This document shows, one piece after another, positions 1 through 4,354 of a stretch of DNA of 5,183 nucleotides. How positions within the stretch are numbered: position 1 is the first letter of the stretch; every line of letters starts with the position of its first letter. Source of the DNA: Methanothrix sp. (GTDB taxonomy: Archaea; Halobacteriota; Methanosarcinia; Methanotrichales; Methanotrichaceae); contig JAQVZT010000203.1 in assembly GCA_028708055.1 (NCBI GenBank), positions 1 through 5,183 on the forward strand, read 5' to 3'. A model generated the notes under the pieces. That model was given only the letters and a program-made list of their open reading frames with translations. It ran no database searches and was not told the DNA's origin. Position numbers and translations under genes: made by a program.

Positions 1-365
1 CTATCGAGGTCATCCTGATAACGGTTGCTCCGGCATCGCCAGGAAATAGCGAGCCCGCAAAAGTGGGAATCAGGGTTGTGTCCGGCGCCATGAAACAGGA
101 TATCTGCGGATTGGATGCGTCAAATTTCAATTTGGAGACGCTAACCGTGCCTCCTGGCGGCCCCGCCATAGTAATAAAAAATATCTATCCCACATCGGCG
201 GTCGCAGCAAACCAGCCGGTTAGCTGCAACTACTGGTTGGAAATGGCCCCAACATCATATCAGGGTAGCCAATATACCTGGCTCACAGGAACATATACGC
301 TAAAATTAAATTACGTCACAAATGGACAGCAGGCTGCCAGCAAGATGCTAAGCTTCAGAGTCTGA
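1..365 (+). CDS. 3' end of an unidentified, probably extracellular beta-rich protein (5' truncated by window)
   Basis: The reading frame is open from the first base to a TGA at 363-365, giving 120 visible residues; the true start lies upstream, and the GTG at 63 is only an internal codon. The visible part alternates hydrophobic and polar residues in short stretches typical of beta strands (VGIRVVSG, AIVIKNIYP, YTLKLNYVT, KMLSFRV), is rich in Ser, Thr, Asn, Gly and Pro, and has just two cysteines (in DICGLD and VSCNYW) that could form a disulfide. There is no transmembrane segment or C-terminal anchor; the protein stops right after the last strand-like segment. This fits an Ig-like or other beta-sandwich domain at the end of a secreted or surface protein, but I recognise no family. 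It is convergent with the peptidase gene, about 390 bp away. Confidence 0.7.
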   Translation, partial: IEVILITVAPASPGNSEPAKVGIRVVSGAMKQDICGLDASNFNLETLTVPPGGPAIVIKNIYPTSAVAANQPVSCNYWLEMAPTSYQGSQYTWLTGTYTLKLNYVTNGQQAASKMLSFRV

Positions 366-432
366 GGCCCGCCTACACCGATATTCCGGCCAGGATGAGT
401 TCGGACGGAATGGGTGGATGGTCCGCCTGTGA

Positions 433-529
433 AATCCACTTTTTCGGTCCATCAATCGATGTCCTTGTTTCCCTGCCGGTACTGATCATGCCTGATCTTT
501 TCGTTTTTTAGATAAGAGGAAAGTGGATT
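433..529. repeat. Inverted repeat, 10-bp perfect arms, 77-bp spacing
   Basis: AATCCACTTT at 433-442 is the exact reverse complement of AAAGTGGATT at 520-529. In RNA the stem could extend inward by G-U pairs (443/519, 444/518). The right arm ends exactly where the next inverted repeat begins (529). Function unknown: it could bracket a small element or be a fold-back in the 3' region of the upstream transcript. Confidence 0.55.
498..509 (+). terminator. T-rich transcription terminator (possible)
   Basis: Ten of twelve plus-strand bases are T. It lies about 130 bp after the stop of the upstream plus-strand gene. Archaeal RNA polymerase often terminates at T-runs without a strict hairpin, so this is a reasonable but unproven termination site. 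Confidence 0.35.
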
Positions 530-574
530 CGGCTCCCAAGAATCTCGCGTCTTGCGAAGCTTCCCGGGAGCCGA
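529..574. repeat. Stem-loop / cruciform with 9-bp perfect stem
   Basis: TCGGCTCCC (529-537) pairs perfectly with GGGAGCCGA (566-574). The stem can continue with AAG (538-540) against CTT (560-562) across a CCC bulge, and a smaller hairpin TCGC-GTCTT-GCGA (545-557) sits at the tip. The element lies 13 bp ahead of the 13-bp tandem array. It could work as a bidirectional terminator between the convergent genes or be part of a repeat element. Confidence 0.6.
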
Positions 575-587
575 GAACGCTCTTGAT

Positions 588-743
588 CCCTGTCCCGGTT
601 CCCTGTCCCGGTTCCCTGTCCCGGTTCCCTGTCCCGGTTCCCTGTCCCGGTTCCCTATCTCAGTTCCCTATCCCAGTTCCCTATCCCAGTTCACTGTCAC
701 AGTTCATGGTCTCGGTTCACTTTCATGGTTCCATATCTTGGTC
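588..743. repeat. Tandem array, 13-bp unit x 12
   Basis: The unit CCCTGTCCCGGTT occurs five times without change (588-652), then three copies with CCCTAT-C-CAGTT variants (653-691), then four much-diverged copies (692-743) that keep the 13-bp register. Across all twelve copies the first C, the TC at unit positions 6-7 and the GT at positions 11-12 are unchanged. The unit length is not a multiple of three, and long open frames through it are a by-product of the repeat having no stop codons. It ends 16 bp from the stop codon of the minus-strand peptidase, so it would be transcribed as that gene's 3' region if termination is late. Confidence 0.9.
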
Positions 744-759
744 TTCTATCAAAAGCCTC

Positions 760-2361
760 CTAATCAGTGGATGGAACCGACATCATCGTCTCCGACAAAA
801 GGTCATACACCTTAGGAACCGTCAAGACCTCCAGACGTTCATTCGGCGTGTGGACATCCAGCAATGTGGGTCCCACGGATATCATATCCATTCCGGGATA
901 CTTTTCCCCAACCACGCTGGTCTCGAGACCGGCATGAATGGCAATCACCTTGGGCTGATGGCCGAATTTGTCCAGATAGATCTGCTTCATCAGGCCCAGT
1001 ATGGGAGAATCGGGGTTGGGTGCCCAGCCGGAATAGCTGCCCGCGAATGATACATTGCCGCCGGCCAGCTCGAAGACGCTCAATATCATATTGCCCAGGT
1101 CGTCCCTCGCGGAATCAATGGCGCTGCGAACATAAAATCCCGCCCAGAACTCTCCATTCTCTGCCTTCAGGATGCCCATGCTGCTGGAGGTCTCAACCAG
1201 CCCGGGAACTGCATCGCTCATCCTCATGACGCCGTTGGGACAGCTGTAAACAGCGCTCATCAGTCGGATGGAGGTTGGGCCATCCATTACCATGGCCGGT
1301 AGATTTGTTTTCTCTGCTCCTATGATCAGATCGGGCTCTGTGGCTGATAGCTCCTTCTGGACGGTGTCCTGGAACTCCTGGACGTACCCGACAAAGGAGT
1401 CAGCTTCATCCTCCGGCACGGCCACAACTGCATCAGCTTCTCTCGGTATGGCATTATAGCGATCTCCTCCGTCCAGGGAGGCGATCCTCAGTCCGAAGGA
1501 TCTCTGAGCGGTCCAAAGCATTCTCGATAGGATCTTGCCTGCGTTTCCTCTGCCAAGGCCTATGTCCACTCCCGAGTGGCCGCCCTTCAGCCCTCTGATG
1601 CTGATCTTAAATCCAGCCATTTCGGCGGGAGTCTTTTCCTCAGAATAATTATCCCTGGCATCAACATACAATCCGCCAGCGCTTCCGATGGTAAACTCTC
1701 CCTCTGTCTCCGAGTCGACATTTATGTAAATTTTTCCCTGGAGCAGATCTGGCTGCAGCCCATTGATTCCAGTAAAACCGTCCTCTTCGTTGACAGTGAA
1801 GAGGGCCTCCAGAGGACCGTGAGCCAGCTCTTTGTCCTGCAAGATGGCCATGATGGTTGCTACACCTATGCCATCGTCTGCCCCGAGGGTTGTGCCATTG
1901 GCTTTCACCCATCCGTCCTCGACATAAGCCTCGATGGGGTCCTTCAGGAAATCAAAGTTCTTATCCTCATTCTTCTGAGCGACCATGTCCATATGGGCCT
2001 GCAGAATCACTCCCGTGCGGTTTTCCATTCTGGCAGTCGCAGGCTTGCGAATGAGGACGTTTCCGACATCATCTACCACAGTCTCAAGAGCCAGACCTCT
2101 GCCGAAATCCGCCATGTAGGCGCTGATCTGATTTTCATGGTGAGAGGGACGGGGAACCTGCGTCAAATTATAGAAATTCTCCCAGACCGCATTCGGCAAA
2201 AGAAGGTCTTTTTCATCTTTCAAGGGTGCTTTGGAGGATTCATTGATTCGGTCTCCTGTCGAATTTATGCAGGATTCCGCACCTGTAGCATAGCACATAT
2301 TTGCATAAAAAATCAGGATGACGGCAATTGCAAGGGATTTTAAAATTCGGTTCTCTCTCAT
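760..2361 (-). CDS. pepD: Exported M20C metallopeptidase, PepD-like aminoacyl-histidine (Xaa-His) dipeptidase
   Basis: The 533-residue product matches the PepD branch of the M20 di-zinc peptidases, which cleave dipeptides such as Xaa-His. Expected motifs are in order: HMDMV (His123, Asp125), TTLGADDG (bridging Asp162), NEED (catalytic Glu192, metal-binding Glu193), NVDSE (Asp216), GGHSG of the lid domain (His262), AIHAGLE (His476) and GPTLLDVHTP (His504). All predicted metal ligands are therefore present. Unlike the usual cytoplasmic enzyme of about 485 residues, it starts with a charged stretch and a hydrophobic core (residues about 7-22) ending CYA-TGAES, a likely signal-peptidase site, followed by a linker of about 25 residues. 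There is no clear lipobox. The ATG at 2361 is the first possible start, as an in-frame TGA lies just upstream; its ribosome site is weak (AGAG) and no strong TATA box is seen. Family assignment is firm; export and exact substrate are inferred. Confidence 0.92.
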   Translation of the reverse strand: MRENRILKSLAIAVILIFYANMCYATGAESCINSTGDRINESSKAPLKDEKDLLLPNAVWENFYNLTQVPRPSHHENQISAYMADFGRGLALETVVDDVGNVLIRKPATARMENRTGVILQAHMDMVAQKNEDKNFDFLKDPIEAYVEDGWVKANGTTLGADDGIGVATIMAILQDKELAHGPLEALFTVNEEDGFTGINGLQPDLLQGKIYINVDSETEGEFTIGSAGGLYVDARDNYSEEKTPAEMAGFKISIRGLKGGHSGVDIGLGRGNAGKILSRMLWTAQRSFGLRIASLDGGDRYNAIPREADAVVAVPEDEADSFVGYVQEFQDTVQKELSATEPDLIIGAEKTNLPAMVMDGPTSIRLMSAVYSCPNGVMRMSDAVPGLVETSSSMGILKAENGEFWAGFYVRSAIDSARDDLGNMILSVFELAGGNVSFAGSYSGWAPNPDSPILGLMKQIYLDKFGHQPKVIAIHAGLETSVVGEKYPGMDMISVGPTLLDVHTPNERLEVLTVPKVYDLLSETMMSVPSTD

Positions 2362-2629
2362 GATAAGTCAACTCTTTTTGGACAAAAATGCGGTCGATGG
2401 CTTTCAGACCTTTGACAACCATATCCGCGACGCAAATGATATCGAAGTCATTGACATGCATCCGGGCAAATTATGCAGAAAGATCAAGTTCAGTGTCTAT
2501 TGATACCGATAATGTGGTAAACGAGCAAGGCATGTTGAGCGCAAGCGAATACTGCCGCAGTTTCGCTTTTGCTTCTGTCACATGCCTTCTCTCATCATTC
2601 CTGCCCTATTGATGCTTTCGCCAGCCAAT
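2362..2629. other. Spacer upstream of the peptidase gene: no clear gene
   Basis: No convincing coding frame is seen on either strand. The stretch contains a strong hairpin (2541-2572), a weak TATA-like CTGCATAATTTG on the minus strand (2466-2477) that could serve the peptidase gene, and a minus-strand frame (about 2350-2461) whose translation looks protein-like and may be a relic; see the findings. Confidence 0.5.
2541..2572. repeat. Strong imperfect hairpin
   Basis: AGCGAA (2544-2549) pairs with TTCGCT (2562-2567) and ACTG (2551-2554) pairs with CAGT (2558-2561), with one bulged T and a three-base CCG loop. Outer bases GCA (2541-2543) and TGC (2570-2572) can also pair. On the plus strand a short T-run follows the stem (2567-2570). 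It lies downstream of the possible four-cysteine peptide on the minus strand and could end its transcript; no other role is evident. Confidence 0.5.
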
Positions 2630-2716
2630 TCATCTATTCATCTGCAACTGACCTCTGCGGCATTTGGTGCAGCTTGTGGTGCATGTCCCACAGGCCTGCA
2701 CTGCTTTGGTCTTCAC
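2630..2716 (-). CDS. Possible 28-residue four-cysteine peptide
   Basis: A GTG at 2716-2714 opens a frame ending in TGA (2632-2630). The peptide has four cysteines in eleven residues, CGTCTTSCTKC, spaced CxxC-x3-CxxC (residues 9, 12, 16, 19) and followed by RRGQ. Such spacing could bind zinc or an iron-sulfur cluster. A TATA-like CATAATATTG on the minus strand (2757-2748) stands about 36 bp before the GTG, the same geometry as the other small genes here. Against it: the start is GTG, the ribosome site is weak (AGG, seven bases away), and the frame is short enough to arise by chance. It could also be the tail of a decayed larger gene. Confidence 0.25.
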   Translation of the reverse strand: MKTKAVQACGTCTTSCTKCRRGQLQMNR

Positions 2717-2766
2717 TCCATAGCCTAATCAGACGTTGGCTGACCTTCAATATTATGTGGCGCGCT

Positions 2767-3063
2767 CTAGACTTTGCCAAATCCGAATGCGCCTAGGTTG
2801 GCGGTTGCACCATCACCATTATCGCCCAAACCGAGAGGATACATACCGCAGGCACACATCAAATTGCACACAAATTCATCATACATCGGAAAGTTTGTGC
2901 CACTGCTGATTGATCCGATAAATGCTGGCGCTAATGCATTATTTGAAGTGCCAGCTCCGGTCCCGCTTGATGGATATCCTATTGAATATGGGCGTGCGAT
3001 CGAATACGAGCAACAGACAAGCATTACAATAACGATTAAAAGTAACGGCCTTATCAATTTCAT
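2767..3063 (-). CDS. Small secreted Gly/Ser-rich protein, 98 aa, unidentified
   Basis: The product begins MKLIRPLL, runs into a strongly hydrophobic stretch (about residues 7-18) and reaches a likely signal-peptidase site at SIA-RPYS (residue about 24), leaving about 74 mature residues. These are rich in Gly, Ser, Asn and Ala and contain one cysteine cluster, CNLMCACG (CxxxCxC), that might bind metal or form disulfides. No second membrane segment and no lipobox are seen. The start at 3063 is chosen over the ATG at 3081 because a GGAGGG ribosome site (3079-3074) lies ten bases before 3063 and overlaps the upstream ATG, and because the TATA box at 3110-3101 predicts transcription starting near 3080, after the first base of that upstream ATG. 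It has its own promoter and is not in an operon. I do not recognise the family. Confidence 0.75.
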   Translation of the reverse strand: MKLIRPLLLIVIVMLVCCSYSIARPYSIGYPSSGTGAGTSNNALAPAFIGSISSGTNFPMYDEFVCNLMCACGMYPLGLGDNGDGATANLGAFGFGKV

Positions 3064-3073
3064 GGTTTTGTTT

Positions 3074-3079
3074 CCCTCC
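3074..3079 (-). promoter_or_regulatory. Shine-Dalgarno site GGAGGG of the 98-aa secreted protein
   Basis: GGAGGG on the minus strand, ten bases ahead of the ATG at 3063. It decides the start, since the alternative ATG at 3081 overlaps this motif. Confidence 0.75.
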
Positions 3080-3100
3080 AATGTACTATTGCATGGCTCT

Positions 3101-3110
3101 AATATATATG
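3101..3110 (-). promoter_or_regulatory. Archaeal TATA box of the 98-aa secreted protein
   Basis: CATATATATT on the minus strand, preceded by the purine-rich GGAAAGAG that may act as the BRE. Its centre is about 26 bp before the ribosome site, so the predicted leader is only about 16-17 bases long. Confidence 0.7.
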
Positions 3111-3325
3111 CTCTTTCCAGAAGCTTTTTATTTCCTATTTTCTCTCCTTTTGCAGGCTTGATTCAGGTGATTGCAGGATCTCTACATTTGTATCTTATTT
3201 GTACTTTCTATTCTGTAAATATGTTTCTCTGTTATTGTTTTCCGGCCAAACTACTTATCCTTGCATGCAGAACAATCTCTTCATGGCAGGAGTTCTTGAG
3301 CAACTGAGAAGGCGGCAGAAGATAT

Positions 3326-3349
3326 CTGTGGAACATTGCGCTTCCACAG
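3326..3349. repeat. Perfect 8-bp inverted repeat ahead of the 50-aa gene
   Basis: CTGTGGAA (3326-3333) and TTCCACAG (3342-3349) are exact reverse complements with an eight-base centre. The dyad ends 17 bases before the ATG at 3367. It may be an RNA hairpin in the leader or an operator for a dimeric regulator; if the gene starts at 3283 it would instead lie within coding sequence. Confidence 0.5.
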
Positions 3350-3366
3350 TCACGAGCCGGAAGGCC

Positions 3367-3519
3367 ATGGAACTGGAGGCGGCCAGGGAGATTCTGGCGG
3401 AGGTCTTCGGGGTCCGGCCCTCGGAGGTGGACGAGATGATCAGGAATCGTTCCCAAAGCTCGGAGAAAAAGGCCACTGGCGAAGATCATGGACAGTGGCC
3501 CCAAGAGTTCTGGGTGTAG
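3367..3519 (+). CDS. Small helical protein, about 50 aa, unidentified
   Basis: From the ATG at 3367 the frame gives 50 residues: an amphipathic charged part (MELEAAREILAEVFGVRP, then SEVDEMIRNR), a polar linker (about residues 28-42) and an aromatic tail, WPQEFWV. The coding character (Glu/Ala-rich helix, GC-rich codons) changes sharply from the AT-rich DNA before it. Helix-turn-helix-like spacing around the GVRPSEVDEM turn suggests a short two-helix fold, perhaps a protein-interaction module, but no function can be assigned. The start is uncertain: the ribosome site before 3367 is poor (GGAAGG only two bases away), and an ATG at 3283 would extend it to 78 residues, starting MAGVLEQLRRRQ. A longer TTG-started frame from 3199 is not credible. 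It converges with the small membrane protein gene ending at 3594. Confidence 0.55.
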   Translation: MELEAAREILAEVFGVRPSEVDEMIRNRSQSSEKKATGEDHGQWPQEFWV

Positions 3520-3593
3520 ATGTGGAAGGGAGATCGAGATCCCCATCTATTTTCGCGAAGGGCCTGCAGGATTTCTGATGCCTCTAGATGCCG

Positions 3594-3740
3594 CTATGAT
3601 ATCCGGAGAGAAGCCAGCCGTTCTATTGCTAAAACCAGCAATGGGAGTGATGCTCCAAACCGGACCAGCCCTTTCCATCCAGAGAGGATCAACATGCCCA
3701 ATGCCCATAGGAACAGGAATGCAACTGCTAATCCATCCAT
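3594..3740 (-). CDS. Tiny membrane protein, 48 aa, two predicted helices
   Basis: ATG at 3740 to TAG at 3594-3596. The product has a hydrophobic segment at about residues 4-21 (rich in Leu, Ala, Phe, with Trp12), a short basic link WKGLVR (22-27) and a second hydrophobic segment at about 28-43 with Pro33, ending ERLASLRIS. This predicts a helical hairpin in the membrane with a positively charged turn. The call rests on three agreeing signs: the composition is unlike a random frame, a GGTGAT ribosome site (3751-3746) precedes the ATG by five bases, and a TATA-like CTTATACA (3779-3772) lies about 24 bp further up. Overlapping frames on both strands (3488-3778 plus, 3547-3753 minus) have poor composition and no such signals. 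Function unknown; no family recognised. Confidence 0.55.
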   Translation of the reverse strand: MDGLAVAFLFLWALGMLILSGWKGLVRFGASLPLLVLAIERLASLRIS

Positions 3741-3745
3741 CGGAA

Positions 3746-3751
3746 ATCACC
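3746..3751 (-). promoter_or_regulatory. Shine-Dalgarno site GGTGAT of the 48-aa membrane protein
   Basis: GGTGAT on the minus strand, five bases before the ATG at 3740, matches the central part of the usual archaeal GGAGGTGATC complement of 16S rRNA. It favours this start over a GTG at 3753 in another frame. Confidence 0.55.
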
Positions 3752-3771
3752 ACTATTAATAATGATCAACT

Positions 3772-3779
3772 TGTATAAG
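3772..3779 (-). promoter_or_regulatory. TATA-like box of the 48-aa membrane protein
   Basis: CTTATACA on the minus strand, centred about 24 bp before the ribosome site. The 8-mer GCGGAAGA (3789-3782) lies directly upstream where a BRE or activator site would be. Confidence 0.4.
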
Positions 3780-3914
3780 CATCTTCCGCTCCGCGAAAAA
3801 GAGCCAATCGTCTTCCGCACTGTTTAAAGAAAATGCATGCAGAATATTCAATTGATTTGAGCCGCATGCTGCCGATGACTAAAAACGCATCAACTCTTCC
3901 GCTGAGAAGCCCTC

Positions 3915-3944
3915 TTAATCCTGGAAAGGCCTGTTAATCCTGGA
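3915..3944. repeat. Short direct repeat, 11 bp, 19-bp period
   Basis: TTAATCCTGGA occurs at 3915-3925 and 3934-3944. On the minus strand the right copy contains the last codons and TAA stop of the 67-aa protein gene, so the stop region is duplicated just downstream. Confidence 0.5.
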
Positions 3945-4137
3945 TTTCCACCCGGTATCCTTCAGAAGGCCCATTCTGGGCATCATCAATTATTTCGTAC
4001 TCCTTGATTTCGATGACCCTATCAGAGCTGCCAGCGCCGTTCATTGAAAGTCCATCAGGCCAGATGCTCTCTTTGATCATCTTGCCAAGCAGAGCAAGCC
4101 CTGCCGCAGTCATCATCATTCCGACCAGCATTGACAT
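3934..4137 (-). CDS. Small membrane-anchored protein with acidic tail, 67 aa, unidentified
   Basis: The chosen start is the ATG at 4137 (MSMLVGMMM), giving 67 residues. A Met/Ala/Leu-rich hydrophobic segment at about residues 3-18 ends in GKMIK, consistent with one membrane helix, followed by a soluble part of about 45 residues. The tail has a strand-like, acidic run (RVIEIKEYEIIDDAQ, 40-54) and ends GYRVEIQD. An ATG at 4158 would add seven residues, but it lies upstream of the transcription start predicted from the strong TATA box (about 4177-4164), and an AGGA motif (4147-4144) stands six bases before 4137. A third ATG at 4131 is also possible. The gene precedes the 48-aa membrane protein on the same strand, though each seems to have its own promoter. 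No family recognised; could be an uncleaved signal-anchor protein facing outward. Confidence 0.65.
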   Translation of the reverse strand: MSMLVGMMMTAAGLALLGKMIKESIWPDGLSMNGAGSSDRVIEIKEYEIIDDAQNGPSEGYRVEIQD

Positions 4138-4163
4138 ACAGGATCCTGATATGCGCACGGATC

Positions 4164-4176
4164 AATATATATTTAT
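4164..4176 (-). promoter_or_regulatory. Archaeal TATA box of the 67-aa membrane protein
   Basis: ATAAATATATATT on the minus strand, centred about 25 bp before the AGGA ribosome motif. This is one of the two clearest promoter elements in the window and argues for the ATG at 4137. The run is nearly symmetrical and could in principle also direct plus-strand transcription. Confidence 0.65.
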
Positions 4177-4300
4177 CCTGGACCTGCTATTATGGTCCGG
4201 CTTGGTTTCGTCGGGAACAAATGCATGAAGCCATATTTTCTTTCCAGACGATTCCGACACGATTCCTGCTGCCTGGCGCATTTCGTGTTCAGTAGCTCCA

Positions 4301-4316
4301 TGCGGACAATTCCGCA
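4301..4316. repeat. Hairpin 1 downstream of hisB
   Basis: TGCGGA (4301-4306), loop CAAT, TCCGCA (4311-4316): a perfect 6-bp stem with a four-base loop, about 40 bases after the hisB stop on the minus strand. No T-run follows, so it is a possible 3'-end structure rather than a typical terminator. Confidence 0.45.
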
Positions 4317-4332
4317 CTTCTTGACCATAGAT

Positions 4333-4346
4333 CCGGTTATCACCGG
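4333..4346. repeat. Hairpin 2 directly after the hisB stop
   Basis: CCGGT (4333-4337), loop TATC, ACCGG (4342-4346): a perfect 5-bp GC-rich stem starting eight bases after the hisB stop on the minus strand. With the hairpin at 4301-4316 it may protect or define the 3' end of the his transcript. Confidence 0.45.
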
Positions 4347-4354
4347 CATTTTGT

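Larger units (their letters stand above)
366..587. other. Non-coding convergent spacer with T-rich stretch and inverted repeats
   Basis: No credible gene lies between the end of the first gene and the 13-bp tandem array. The stretch holds a T-rich run at about 498-509 (TTTTCGTTTTTT), which could end plus-strand transcription as T-runs commonly do in archaea, and two inverted repeats described separately. Together with the tandem array it forms the whole spacer between two convergent genes. Confidence 0.6.

Noticed and set aside
588..743. CRISPR array
   Set aside because: Units are 13 bp and directly adjacent with no spacers; no cas genes are present.
523..1050. Plus-strand 175-aa frame with a Pro-rich 13-residue repeat (and the 87-aa frame at 552-815)
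   Set aside because: The repeat comes from the 13-bp DNA array, which has no stop codons in any frame, and the rest is antisense to the C-terminal region of the well-supported peptidase. There is no credible ribosome site.
1576..2343. Plus-strand 255-aa open frame
   Set aside because: It lies entirely antisense to the peptidase gene, whose motifs are unmistakable; composition is that of a mirror frame.
2362..2766. tRNA or other structured RNA gene
   Set aside because: No cloverleaf with a TTC-type arm and matching acceptor ends could be found; only a single hairpin is supported.
2774..3307. Plus-strand 177-aa open frame
   Set aside because: It is mostly antisense to the 98-aa secreted protein, which has a promoter, ribosome site and signal peptide; this frame has none of these.
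3199..3366. N-terminal extension of the small helical protein from a TTG at 3199
   Set aside because: The start is TTG without a ribosome site, the encoded residues are Cys/Phe/Leu-rich like random AT-rich DNA, and composition changes sharply near 3283-3367.
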